A stretch of DNA of 64,000 nucleotides from positions 1 to 64,000 of the forward strand of contig CP085323.1 in assembly GCA_022870745.1 (NCBI GenBank). The letters run 5' to 3'. Both the position numbers and the translations under genes were made by a program. The stretch comes from Silvibacterium acidisoli. GTDB lineage: Bacteria; Acidobacteriota; Terriglobia; Terriglobales; Acidobacteriaceae. This document shows, in pieces, positions 46,805 through 56,500 of this stretch. Under the pieces are notes generated by a model. The model did not search any database, was not told the origin of the DNA, and was given only the letters and a program-made list of their open reading frames with translations. Position 1 is the stretch's first letter, and each line of letters opens with the position of its first letter.

Positions 46805-47332
46805 ATGTCACGTCAACCCGGTACGTATGCGATCTTCAACACCAGCGAAGGGCAGATCGTCACACGCCTCTTTGAGAAGGACGCACCGAAGACTGTTACG
46901 AACTTTATCGAGCTGGCCGAAGGCAAGCGCGAGTGGACCCACCCCGTCGGCGGAAAGAAGAGCTCCGATAAGCTCTATGACGGAACCATCTTCCATCGCG
47001 TGATTCCCGACTTCATGATCCAGGGCGGCGACCCGGCTGGCAATGGCATGGGCGGTCCAGGCTATCGCTTCGAAGACGAGACCAAGGGCTCACCGCACAG
47101 CTTCAACGTGCCCGGTAAGCTGGCCATGGCCAATGCCGGACCGAACACCAACGGCTCGCAGTTTTTCATCACCGTCGCACCGACAACCTGGCTGACCGGC
47201 AAGCACACCATCTTCGGCGAAGTCGTCGAGGGGCAGAACATTGTCGAGAAGATTTCCAAGGTTGCACGCAACGGGCAGGACCGCCCCAACAATCCGGTCA
47301 CCATCGACTCCCTCGTCATTGAGCGCGTCTAG
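46805..47332 (+). CDS. Cyclophilin-type peptidyl-prolyl cis-trans isomerase (cytosolic)
   Basis: A 175-residue single-domain cyclophilin with no signal peptide. Motifs: YAIFNTSEGQIVTRLFEKDAP, TIFHRVIPDFMIQGGDPAGNG, KLAMANAGPNTNGSQFFITVA and GKHTIFGEVVEGQ. It is close in sequence to the exported protein encoded just upstream, so the pair probably arose by duplication with one copy gaining export. GAAGGAG precedes the ATG. The pair closes with a strong UUCG terminator. Confidence 0.95.
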   Translation: MSRQPGTYAIFNTSEGQIVTRLFEKDAPKTVTNFIELAEGKREWTHPVGGKKSSDKLYDGTIFHRVIPDFMIQGGDPAGNGMGGPGYRFEDETKGSPHSFNVPGKLAMANAGPNTNGSQFFITVAPTTWLTGKHTIFGEVVEGQNIVEKISKVARNGQDRPNNPVTIDSLVIERV

Positions 47333-47347
47333 CTCTTAACGACGCAT

Positions 47348-47380
47348 AAAAAAGCCCGCTCTTCGGAGCGGGCTTTTTTT
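47348..47380. terminator. Strong bidirectional terminator
   Basis: AAAAAAGCCCGCTC/GAGCGGGCTTTTTT, 14 pairs with a TTCG tetraloop and an extra T (47348-47380). A-rich on one side and T-rich on the other, it serves both the cyclophilin pair (+) and the exopolysaccharide operon (-). Confidence 0.95.
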
Positions 47381-47394
47381 ATGCATGAAAGGTT

Positions 47395-48165
47395 CTAAAA
47401 ATTCTGGCCATTGAGCGTCGAGTCGCCCTTAAGCTCCTGCTGTTGGCGCTCGAAACCCGATTGCTTCGACAAGCCAGTTTTCTTCTTCTGGGTGAAGATA
47501 CTGTCCTTCGGAGCACTCTTGGCCCTGCGTTGATTTTCGAGCTTCTGGAATAAATCCTGCTGCTGCTTCTTAAACTTCGAGGACATCCGCACATGAAGTT
47601 CCGGATTGAGAAACTGTCTTTGGTTCAGATCTGAAAAAGTCGTTCCGAGTGATGGGGAAAAACTGAATTGAGCAGCATCCACTCCAAACGGCGGGCTCAC
47701 CTCAGCCTTGCCAGTTGCGCTGTCAGGAAAGGAATCAGTGTATAAGCCCCCCCCGCCACCCATTACCTGGGGCGGTGCACTCGCTGAGGATTGCGTGGGC
47801 GAAGCAGTCTGCGTGTTAGCGATACCAGCCTGGAGTGCGGTACGCGACTTCATTGACATGTTTCCGCTGGCTGGATTACCGATTAGACCGTTCGGTGCGT
47901 GCTGCTCTGTGCTTCGCAGCGGAGTATTGAATGTCTGCCCCCCGGCTCCGAATAATCCCGCGCCCGCTCCGCCTCTGCCCGACCCTTGCGGTAAACCCGA
48001 AACCGAGGGATCCGGAGCCTGTCCGGGGCCGCTGGAGTTCGCTGTGGCGGAGATACTGCCATCCACTGCCGAACTTACATCGGAACTCTGAGCCGTAGCT
48101 CCGCGCGTCACTGTAAAAAGGAGTAAGAGGAAGCACGCGGATTGGAGTTTGGAGTAAGTCTGCAT
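47395..48165 (-). CDS. Secreted low-complexity protein, last gene of the exopolysaccharide operon
   Basis: A 256-residue protein with a signal peptide (LQSACFLLLLFTVTRGATAQ). The mature part is rich in Ser, Gly and Gln (GSGRGGAGAGLFGAGGQ, TQTASPTQSSASAPPQ), lacks Cys, and ends in a basic, Gln-rich, coiled-coil-prone segment (SSKFKKQQQDLFQKLENQRR). No family recognised. It lies 16 bases downstream of the Wzy-like gene on the same strand, so it probably takes part in exopolysaccharide secretion or matrix structure. Confidence 0.65.
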   Translation of the reverse strand: MQTYSKLQSACFLLLLFTVTRGATAQSSDVSSAVDGSISATANSSGPGQAPDPSVSGLPQGSGRGGAGAGLFGAGGQTFNTPLRSTEQHAPNGLIGNPASGNMSMKSRTALQAGIANTQTASPTQSSASAPPQVMGGGGGLYTDSFPDSATGKAEVSPPFGVDAAQFSFSPSLGTTFSDLNQRQFLNPELHVRMSSKFKKQQQDLFQKLENQRRAKSAPKDSIFTQKKKTGLSKQSGFERQQQELKGDSTLNGQNF

Positions 48166-48181
48166 AATTGCGGTCTTTTGT

Positions 48182-49687
48182 TTAACGTGAGTTGGGATTC
48201 CACGCCAGGTATGGAAGCTTCTGGATCGCGTAAAGAATCGTTGCCAAAATGATGAGATTTCTAAGGCCCGATAGATAAGCGAATAGTCCCACTTCGGTAG
48301 GAAGTGCCAGCAATACCGCAGCCGCTACCATGAAGACGTAGCCGAACGAATCGAGAGATCTGGAAGTCCAGTCCAATATTTTTCGAATCAGAAACGCCAT
48401 CAGCAACGGATAAAGAAAAACGCCAACGATGCCGAAATCTACCGCACCCGCGGTAAGGATAGTATTCGCAGCGTCGCGGTATGTGAGCCCGAACAGTTCA
48501 TCTGCCAGGGTTTCCTCACCGGCGATCTGTACGCCGAAGACCTCTCCAGAGTTCTTCTGTGGAAGCAGTACTCGTGGAACCGATGCTACGGCTTCAGAGA
48601 ATGTGCTAACTCCCAGGGCGGGAGTCTTATCCATGCTTCCTTCAAGAACATCAGCGTAAAAGCCGATAACAAATGACCGGCTCTTTACGTTCTTGCCATT
48701 GGCCTCCGATGCCCTTTCCAAAGCGGAACCGTCAGCTACCCATTGAGCGACAATTTCCATCCTTCGCGAAAGTGAAAGCACCGTCTTGTCACCCTGGTTG
48801 CCTGCAAGACGTAACAGCATGAAGAAGCTAATCCCAAAAAACGCAAAGGTCCCCAGCCCGCCAAATACGAGGATGTTCTTGAATACATTTCCGCGTATAC
48901 GGTATCCGCTGGTTCTGAGGACGAAAATCGTCAGCATGGTCATGTAGAACACAGCCCTGCGATCGACGGTCGTCTGTAACACCGCGTCGATAAGAGCACA
49001 AATGCCTAGCGACCACTTGAGATATCCTTTGGGCGCAGCAATACATGTTGCCACGGCCACCGTTACGATCGGCGTCAAGCAGGCGGAGAGTACCGCTACC
49101 AAAGGGTTTTGCTGCGTGGATCCTTCACTCTGATTAATACCGCCGAAGCCCAGTGAATGTGTGGCAAATCCGGCCATGAGGCCAAGCGTAATCAGGTAGA
49201 TAAATAAACATGCCTTCTGATTGACGGGAATTCTCAGGTTCGGCGAAAAGAGTGGCTTTTCATAGAGCTCGCCAAGAAAGCAAAGGCCAGCCCCGACCAA
49301 CAGTACAGAGGCCATGCCTCGAGCCAGAATTGGGTCGGTTGTACCGAAAAGCTCGGCCAAACCTCCGGCGCGTGGCAGGGTAAGGTACGTGTTCAGCGCA
49401 CCGCCACCGTATCCCAGCAGCAGGTTGATTGCAAAAATAATGGAAATGCGAGTGGGAGCCAGGCGAAACAGCCAATCCCAGAGCATATAAAGGGCGGCTA
49501 CAGTCGCGGTGCCGGCAGCGAATGCCATCGCCTCTTCCGTCCCCACCGCAAAGGTCATTAATCCCACGAGGGTCAGGATCCCGGGGATCTGCATCGCGTA
49601 TGCAGGCCGAGGCAAGGCATACATCGCGTCGGCGTTGTTCTCCGCGCGCATCCCGTTTGCAGGATAGATTGCCTTAACCGTGTTCAT
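48182..49687 (-). CDS. Wzy-like polysaccharide polymerase / O-antigen-ligase-type membrane protein
   Basis: A 501-residue protein with around ten to twelve membrane helices (IPGILTLVGLMTFAVG, IIFAINLLLGYGGGALN, ACLFIYLITLGLMAGFA, MTMLTIFVLRTSGY, GIVGVFLYPLLMAFLI). A large loop between helices 300-420 holds RRMEIVAQWVADGS and VLLPQKNSGEVFGVQIAGEE. The topology fits a Wzy polymerase, which lacks strong sequence motifs, and its position beside Wza- and Wzc-like genes supports this. Fairly AT-rich codon use compared with its neighbours. Call based on topology and context. Confidence 0.65.
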   Translation of the reverse strand: MNTVKAIYPANGMRAENNADAMYALPRPAYAMQIPGILTLVGLMTFAVGTEEAMAFAAGTATVAALYMLWDWLFRLAPTRISIIFAINLLLGYGGGALNTYLTLPRAGGLAELFGTTDPILARGMASVLLVGAGLCFLGELYEKPLFSPNLRIPVNQKACLFIYLITLGLMAGFATHSLGFGGINQSEGSTQQNPLVAVLSACLTPIVTVAVATCIAAPKGYLKWSLGICALIDAVLQTTVDRRAVFYMTMLTIFVLRTSGYRIRGNVFKNILVFGGLGTFAFFGISFFMLLRLAGNQGDKTVLSLSRRMEIVAQWVADGSALERASEANGKNVKSRSFVIGFYADVLEGSMDKTPALGVSTFSEAVASVPRVLLPQKNSGEVFGVQIAGEETLADELFGLTYRDAANTILTAGAVDFGIVGVFLYPLLMAFLIRKILDWTSRSLDSFGYVFMVAAAVLLALPTEVGLFAYLSGLRNLIILATILYAIQKLPYLAWNPNSR

Positions 49688-49720
49688 ACGCCATCTTTCA
49701 TGCCTTACGCTTTAAGGCAT

Positions 49721-50764
49721 TTACCTGTTATAGGCCTGGTATACGCCCGCCTGTTCCGCACCGATAACGGCTTCCTGAATACCCTGATAGAGGAAGATTT
49801 TGCCTACGCTGGCTGGCACGAAGAGGATATCCCCGTTCTCTACCTTGATATCCGCCTGCCGGCCGTAAGTCACATGCTTGAGGTCGATTTTCACTTCTTC
49901 ACGGCCCTCAGGAACCTTACGAACCAGCCTTGCTCCACTCAGGGATGCGGTCTGCAGCCATCCCCCCGCAAGTGTCACCGCCTGTAGCAGCGAAAGATGC
50001 TCATTATTATCGACCAGATAGCCACCCGGCTTGTTTACCGCCCCGAGGATGTAAACGATACCGGACTTGTCGACCACGACTGTATCCCCCGGCAGGATGA
50101 TGGGATTGTACTGATCCTGCAAGTGGGACGTATTTGGTACGAGAGATACATTTACGGGATGCCGAGGGTCATCGCGGTGAATGATCGAAACCGTCTTTCC
50201 CGCCATTTGGGTAACACCGCCGGCCATCGCAATCATTTCCAGCAGTCTGCGGCTTCCAAGAGTCGGAAAGAGTCCTGGTGTCTTTACTTCACCGGTAATC
50301 GTGGCGCCCTGGGTTGCATATTCCGTAATCGCAATTGTGACGTGCGGATCGCGCATGATGTCACGCGACTTGAACTTCGCCTCGATGGCACGAGCCGCCT
50401 CACCGGCAGTCATCCCGGCAACATGGAGATCGCCGAGCACCGTCAGGTTGATATCGCCGCGCTGGTTCACACGGGCGGGGCCGGAAAGCTCCGGGGTATC
50501 GAATACATCGATCGTGATCAGATCTCCGGGACCGATCAGAATCTGCGGCGCCTCTTCCGCTGGGGGAACCTGCTGATTAGGCTGGTTCGCCTGCGCCGTC
50601 GATTCGATCACCTGCGGCGCTTCTGCGCGGGCGTTCTCGACCTGACCGGCTACCTTTGAATCGACATGAGTCGCGCCTGCCGTCGGGGAAGTTTGCGCGA
50701 ATGCGGTCACGCCCAGAACGCACAGGCAGAGCGCCGCTGCGTGCCTGACTTTACTTGTCCTCAT
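49721..50764 (-). CDS. Wza-like polysaccharide export protein (Poly_export + SLBB domains)
   Basis: A 347-residue exported protein; signal peptide VRHAAALCLCVLGVTAFAQ. The Poly_export domain is LIGPGDLITIDVFDTPELSGPARVNQRGDINLTVLGDLHVAGMTAGEAA (read across segments), followed by two SLBB-type domains (ATITGEVKTPGLFPTLGSRRLLEMIAMAGG; YILGAVNKPGGYLVDNNEHLSLLQAVTLAGG). It forms the outer-membrane or periplasmic export channel for exopolysaccharide. Its ATG overlaps the end of the Wzc-like gene by 14 bases, implying coupled translation. No lipobox Cys is evident at the signal, unlike E. coli Wza. Confidence 0.9.
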   Translation of the reverse strand: MRTSKVRHAAALCLCVLGVTAFAQTSPTAGATHVDSKVAGQVENARAEAPQVIESTAQANQPNQQVPPAEEAPQILIGPGDLITIDVFDTPELSGPARVNQRGDINLTVLGDLHVAGMTAGEAARAIEAKFKSRDIMRDPHVTIAITEYATQGATITGEVKTPGLFPTLGSRRLLEMIAMAGGVTQMAGKTVSIIHRDDPRHPVNVSLVPNTSHLQDQYNPIILPGDTVVVDKSGIVYILGAVNKPGGYLVDNNEHLSLLQAVTLAGGWLQTASLSGARLVRKVPEGREEVKIDLKHVTYGRQADIKVENGDILFVPASVGKIFLYQGIQEAVIGAEQAGVYQAYNR

Positions 50765-53024
50765 CGGTGACTCCATACCCGGCTCCGTAGTTGCTCTTGT
50801 ATCCATAGTCGTAGCGCTTGGAGTAGGTGTAGTAGTTTTCCATGCGCAGATCGACGTCATTGATAACCGTTCCCAGGATGCGGGCGTTTGCACGGCGCAA
50901 CTGCTCACGCACCTTCACCAGTGCGCGTTTGCGGGTTACACCCGCGCGCACCAGGATGATTGTTGCATCGGCATGCGGCGCAAGACTCAACGTATCCGCG
51001 ACGGCAAGGATTGGTGACGAGTCGAGGATGATGTGGTCGTAATCCTTTCGCCACTGCGTCAGCAGATCTTCCATCGCGCGCGAGGCAAGAATTTCTCCGG
51101 GGTTCGGAGCGATCGGACCGCGCGAAAGAACCGCAAGGTTGGGGTACTCCGGCAGAGGATGCTCATACACTTCGTTCCCCGATTCGCGCGAAAGCAGGGT
51201 CGAAAGACCCGCGCGGTTCGAGAGGCGGAACTTCATGTGTGTGGTACCGCGACGAAGATCCGTGTCAACCAGCAGTACCCGCGCCGAACGCTGCGCGAAC
51301 GAGATCGCCAGGTTGGCGGCACAGGTCGATTTTCCTTCTGCCGCAAAGCTGCTTGTGACAAGCAGCAGTTGGGGGTCGTGATCGACCGCGGACAACAGGA
51401 TCGAAGACCTGAAGGTACGGAAACCTTCCGCGCCGATCGACTGTGGCTCCACGTAGGAAACCAGGTCCGGAGAAACCTTCAGCAGGCGCTGCTGCTCGGC
51501 CTTGTCCAGGGCCGCGGAGCCCGAACTCTTCCTGTTTGCAACTGCAAAATGCGGGATGACAGCAAGCGTGGGCAGCTGAGAGATGTTCTCGGCGTCGTCC
51601 GAGGTCCGCACCGTGTCGTCCAGGCTCTCGACAAAGAAAGCGATGACGATACCGGCGAACAAGCCTCCGAGCAGACCGTACATCAGCGCGGAACGCTTTT
51701 TCGGAAGAATCGGGAACGGAGGAATCTGAGCCTGGTCGATTACATCGACATTATTGGAATTGAGCCCCGCCGTGACGCCTGCTTCCTTCAGCTTCAGCTG
51801 AAGCCCATCGTAGAGTTCCGAGGCGGCCTCTGCGCTGTGCTTCAGGATATCGAACTGCGCGGCAGACTCGTTCGCCTTGTATGCTTCCTGCTTGACCGAA
51901 TCCAGTCGCGCCTGCAACAGGTCCTGAGTCTTTACAGAAGCGTTGTACTCTTCGGCAAACCGCTTCGTGAGGTTATTGATTTCGCTATCGATGTCATGCT
52001 GCACGCTGGCAAGCTGACTGTCGAGTTCCTTCACCTTGGGGTATCCCGAACCGAACTTCGCCTTCAATTGCGCAGCCTGCACCAGCAAAGCAGACTGCTG
52101 GGCACGCAAACCACTGAGCACGGTCCCGGAAGCAACGGAGACAAGCAGATCAGGATTGCGGGTCAGCGCCATCTTGTAGCGCGCCTCCTTCACAATTCGA
52201 TCCGCCTGCGCTTCGGCCAGCTGCTGATTTACAGTTCTGAGGCTGTCCACGATCAGGTTGCCGCCCTGGTCGTCGAGGGCTAGCATGTTGTTCTTACGCT
52301 GGAAGTCAGTCAGATTACGTTCCGCGTCCTCGACCTGCTTCTTTACCGAACTCAGCTGCTGCTGCAGCCAGTTCGAAACGCGGGTGGTTCCTTCATAACG
52401 CGATCTCAGATCACGGTCCAGGTAAGCATCCACGATCGCATTCGCCACATCTTTCGCGAGCCTGGGATCCTGGTTCTGAAAGTGAATTTCGACGATCTCG
52501 GTGTTCGGCAGGATCAGAATCCTGGTAGCCCCGCCGATCATCCTGGTCATGCGATCGAGCTGTACAGGGGTCAGGTGGCCGTTGTACGGCGTCACTTTGA
52601 ACAGATCGGAGAAGGGCTTCTTATGGTACAGGTCGAGGGTGTCGGCCACTGCCATCAGTACCGACTGGCTCTGCATAATCTGAATCTGGGTCTGCAGCTG
52701 CGTTGCTACATCCTCGCCGCCGCCCAGCTTCTGCTCGATCAGATCTTCGATACCAATATTGGTGGAACGCCCAAGATCGATGTGCAGGCGGGCAACTGCT
52801 TCAAACTGCGGGATCGTGGACGTGATGTAGTAAACCGCCAGCCCTACGCCAAGTAGGACTGCACCAAGAATGATCCACTTGCGCTTGATAAGAAGCTTGC
52901 GAAAATCGGCCGGGGTGAAAGTCGACTGGCCCGAAATTCCGGCCACGGGTCCCGCTGCGATCTGTTGTGATTCCTGGGGAGAGTTTGCCCCTTGCATCCC
53001 TGTGCGCTCCTTATAATCAGCCAT
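50751..53024 (-). CDS. Wzc-like polysaccharide co-polymerase with BY-kinase domain
   Basis: A 757-residue inner-membrane protein. A Wzz domain has two helices (KWIILGAVLLGVGLAVYYI near residue 50 and SALMYGLLGGLFAGIVIAFF) around a long coiled coil (QLSSVKKQVEDAERNLTDFQ). A cytoplasmic BY-kinase domain follows: Walker A SSFAAEGKSTCAANLA, Walker A' VLLVDTDLRRG, Walker B YDHIILDSSPILA. The C-terminal tail NYYTYSKRYDYGYKSNYG contains eight Tyr with the following GAGYG, the usual autophosphorylation cluster. It regulates polymer length and export through cycles of Tyr phosphorylation. First gene of the operon; a 507-base gap precedes it. No cognate phosphatase (Wzb) is in the window. Confidence 0.93.
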   Translation of the reverse strand: MADYKERTGMQGANSPQESQQIAAGPVAGISGQSTFTPADFRKLLIKRKWIILGAVLLGVGLAVYYITSTIPQFEAVARLHIDLGRSTNIGIEDLIEQKLGGGEDVATQLQTQIQIMQSQSVLMAVADTLDLYHKKPFSDLFKVTPYNGHLTPVQLDRMTRMIGGATRILILPNTEIVEIHFQNQDPRLAKDVANAIVDAYLDRDLRSRYEGTTRVSNWLQQQLSSVKKQVEDAERNLTDFQRKNNMLALDDQGGNLIVDSLRTVNQQLAEAQADRIVKEARYKMALTRNPDLLVSVASGTVLSGLRAQQSALLVQAAQLKAKFGSGYPKVKELDSQLASVQHDIDSEINNLTKRFAEEYNASVKTQDLLQARLDSVKQEAYKANESAAQFDILKHSAEAASELYDGLQLKLKEAGVTAGLNSNNVDVIDQAQIPPFPILPKKRSALMYGLLGGLFAGIVIAFFVESLDDTVRTSDDAENISQLPTLAVIPHFAVANRKSSGSAALDKAEQQRLLKVSPDLVSYVEPQSIGAEGFRTFRSSILLSAVDHDPQLLLVTSSFAAEGKSTCAANLAISFAQRSARVLLVDTDLRRGTTHMKFRLSNRAGLSTLLSRESGNEVYEHPLPEYPNLAVLSRGPIAPNPGEILASRAMEDLLTQWRKDYDHIILDSSPILAVADTLSLAPHADATIILVRAGVTRKRALVKVREQLRRANARILGTVINDVDLRMENYYTYSKRYDYGYKSNYGAGYGVTDEDK

Positions 53025-53484
53025 CAGCGGCTGCCAAACTTCCGGGTCGTCCTGCCCGGCCAGTAACGGTGATTCGAAAGATCGAATCCTACACTTTTAG
53101 ACTGGCGAAGTCCTGTGACCTCTCGCATTGATCCTGAGCAGAGTTACGTTATACGAAAGGATAAATTTTCCTTTCAACGCTGACCCCATAACTGCTGATT
53201 TTTATTTCAGTCTTTCTCAGATTGAACACATGGACACAAAACGGGAAATATCGTCATAAGAAGTGACCGAGGAAAAGCGGAGAATGCCCTGCAGGGTCTG
53301 TCGGGAATAAGAACAACCGGGGCTGATCGCCAATAATATGTCTCCGCAGCTCGGACGCAGTTCGGTGTAGAGTGTCCGCTGAGTCTCGAGTACAAGGTCT
53401 GACTTTTGATGAACTACGTGATCAGAGTTTAGCTAAAAGTAACAAAGCCGGTCAAACTGTTCTCGTAACTTTTACAAAAGAATA
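53025..53484. promoter_or_regulatory. Long upstream region of the exopolysaccharide operon with leader hairpin
   Basis: A 460-base stretch without a credible gene. Near the operon's 5' end a hairpin GATTCGA/TCGAATC with an AAGA loop is at 53071-53088, about 50 bases before the Wzc-like start. The rest is more AT-rich than its neighbours (53140-53240 especially). I found no match to the c-di-GMP riboswitch core by eye. Such length suits multiple regulator sites. Confidence 0.35.
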
Positions 53485-53510
53485 GGGGTGCCGCAAAATT
53501 GCGGCACCCC
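53485..53510 (-). terminator. Terminator of the alpha-mannosidase gene
   Basis: GGGGTGCCGCAA/TTGCGGCACCCC (12 complementary bases each side, two unpaired in between) lies 22 bases past the stop codon of the GH38 gene on the minus strand, followed there by ATTCTTTTG. Confidence 0.85.
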
Positions 53511-53531
53511 TTCATTCTACATCACTTACGA

Positions 53532-56500
53532 CTACTTGGCCGGAGTGTAGCCAGCCTTGATCGCGAGGATCTCATACGGCTTCACCGGAACGGAAACCTT
53601 CCCTCCGGTTACCTGCAACGCGTCGCCTTGCGGCGCTTCGAGCAGGTTGGTTTCAGTCGCGGAGGTGGCCCCGGCAGGCAGAGTCAGCTCGACGGTACCG
53701 GCCTTTCCGGCCCACTCATACAGGTGGAAGACAAGCGCATCGCTGTCTTCGGCCTTCTTCATGGCCGTCAGCACGACGTTTTCCGGCGTGACCGAGACAA
53801 AGGAGTGACGAGCCGGCATGGTTCCGCTATGCGACTCAACCTGCACCGCGATCGGTGCAACGTTGAAGTCGTAGCCATGGCGTACCGTCATCGCAGACTT
53901 CCAGTCTGAGCTGTGGGGGTACAGGGCGTAACGGAAGTGCTGTTCGCCACGATCCGCCACCGGGTCCGGCGATGTGGGAGCGCGCAGCAGCGAAAGCCGC
54001 AGCACATTGTCCACGCCGTCGTATCCGTACTTGGAGTCGTTGATCAGGCTGAAGCCGTTCTTGCCATCGCCCTCATCCGCCCAGCGCTGCGCCGGAACCT
54101 CGAAGCGGGCCTTTTCCCAGCTGTTGTTCCGGGTGGTAGGACGCTCGATGCTGCCGTAAGGAATCTCGTAGGTAGCCTTGGCGCTCGATGCCGCCAGCGG
54201 GAAGGCCGCCTTCAGCAACTGGTGCTCTTCGTGCCAATCCACATTGTTGTCAACCTCAACCTCGTCGTGTCCGTTGTACAGGATGATGTCCTGCACGAAC
54301 TTCGACTTCTCGGTGTGGTGCGTTACGCGGATCACGTCACGCAGCGGCCCCTGTTCAGTCAGTTCGACCGAGTCGGCCTGGTCCAGCTTAACCGGGGGCT
54401 TGTCGAGCGTGCCTGGATCGATGTTCCAGGCGTCGTAGTCCTGGGGCAGGTCATGGAAGAGCTGCAGCTCGTTGCCGCATCCACCCTTGGCGATCGACTC
54501 GAACTGCGCCTTCTTGTCATACAGGCTGGTAATGCAGCCAGTCGACTTGTCGACGGTGACCTTGATCGTCGCGTTCTCGAGAGTCAGGCCTTCGGCCTTC
54601 ACATCGCTCGCGAACGGCTTCTTACCCGGCACTACGCGAACCACTTCGTAACCGATCGAAGGCAGGTTCTTCGCGTCGATCAGCAGCTTGAAGCTGTGCG
54701 TCTTTTCGTCGCTTGAAAGCACCTTCGAGGGCAACACATGGCCCTGGGCATCGACCACCGAAACAGACTCCGCCGCAGCCGGCATCTGTACATTCGCCGT
54801 CACCAGCCCTGAGCGTTCCCACGCAAGCGGATTCATGATGAGCAGCGCTACACCATTGCCGGCCGTATCGACCCGGGCAGCAAGGGTCTTGAGCGCGGCC
54901 TCGTCGATGGCATTGTCTTCGAGCCGTACATGCTCGAATTCCTTGGCGGCATCCTTGTAAATGATCCCGATACCCGATCCCGCAGCCAGATCATGGAAGC
55001 CATTGAAGGTGATCTTCTTCCACGCGTCCGTCAACTCGTCGTTGGGGTAGGCATCGCCGTCCAGCCATGCCAGCGAGGCAAACTTCTCGGCGTTGAGCGT
55101 CCACTCCGGAGCCTCGCGCAGATAGCGCTTGTGGCCAGCCTGCGTGGTGAAGACGCCGCGATGGTACTCGAGATAAAGCTCATCCTTCCAGGTCGGAATC
55201 GCAACCTTGCCCTCTACCGCATCGGGAGCATGGAAGCCCGTGGCGATCTTGTCGTAATCCCACGTCGGAGATTCCGGCGCGATGTCGTTCTCCACCGAGT
55301 CAAAGTAGCTCTTGGCCGTACCGAAGTGCATCTTCGGGATGACCAGGTCGCTCTTCGCCCAGCGATTTCCTTCGTCGAGGATCGAGCGGGTCGGACCGCC
55401 GCCGTGATCGCCGACACCGTACAGATCCATCATGTCGGTCATGCCGGTTGAGTCTTCACGCGCTGCCTTCAGATCTTCGGACAGGCGGACAGGGCTGAGG
55501 TTGTTGTTGCCGTATCCATGCGGGAAGTAGGTCAGGACCTTGCTGCCATCGGGCGACTCCCAGTAGAAGAGCTTCAGCGGCAGCTGGTTGGTATCGTTCC
55601 ACGACATCTTCTGCGTTACGAAATAATCGATGCCTGACTTCTTGTAAATCTGCGGCATCTGCCAGTTGTAGCCGAAGGTGTCCGGATTCCATCCGATGCG
55701 GACATCGACACCGTATTCCTTCTGGAAGAAGCGCTTTCCAAGCAGGATCGAGCGTGCGGTCGATTCGCCATCGGGCAGGTTCAGATCGGGCTCGACCCAC
55801 ATACCGCCGACGACCTCCCAGCGCCCTTCCTTGATGCGCTGCTTGATCTGCTCGTTCATCTCGGGATACTTGTCGGCCATCCACTCGTTGTACTGGGCGG
55901 CGGATTGCGTGTACGTGTAGTCCGGATACTCGTTCATCAGCTGCAGAGCGGTCGAGAAGGTGCGCTTGACCACATCCACCGTTTCGGTCGCAGGCCACAG
56001 CCACGCTGCGTCAATGTGCGAGTTGCCGGTCAGATGCATCGTGACCGAAGACATCAGCGGGCGCAGAGCTTCGAGCGTGCCCTGTGCTTCCTTGAGCGAG
56101 GCATCGAACTTCTTCTGATCCGCGGCATCGAGAGCCTTCAGATCCACCTGGCTGATAGCCTTCGCCAGGGTCGCGTTATCCGCCGAGGGATTCTTCGAGA
56201 TGCTCGGAACAAGCAAGGCTGCTGAAAGAAATTCGGCGCGCTCGTCAGCAGGATTCGGCCGGCTATCAGAGAAGTCGATCTTCATCTGTGTGCCGCGGAA
56301 GGTCTTCTCGCTTACGGTTGGCAGCAGCTTAACGGCTACCAGAACCTTGTCGCCGGGCTTCGCGCTGTCGAACAGCACAATGGGCTCAAGATCTTCACCG
56401 AGCGCAACGCGACGGCCGTTGAAGTAAATGATCATCGGCATCGGGCCATTGTCGCCATGGGCTTCGAACTTGAACCAGATGCGCGAACCGGTCAGATCAT

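Noticed and set aside
51033..52283. 416-residue plus-strand open frame inside the Wzc-like gene
   Set aside because: Shadow of the real gene on the other strand.
53025..53484. c-di-GMP riboswitch upstream of the exopolysaccharide operon
   Set aside because: The conserved GEMM core was not found by eye on either strand.
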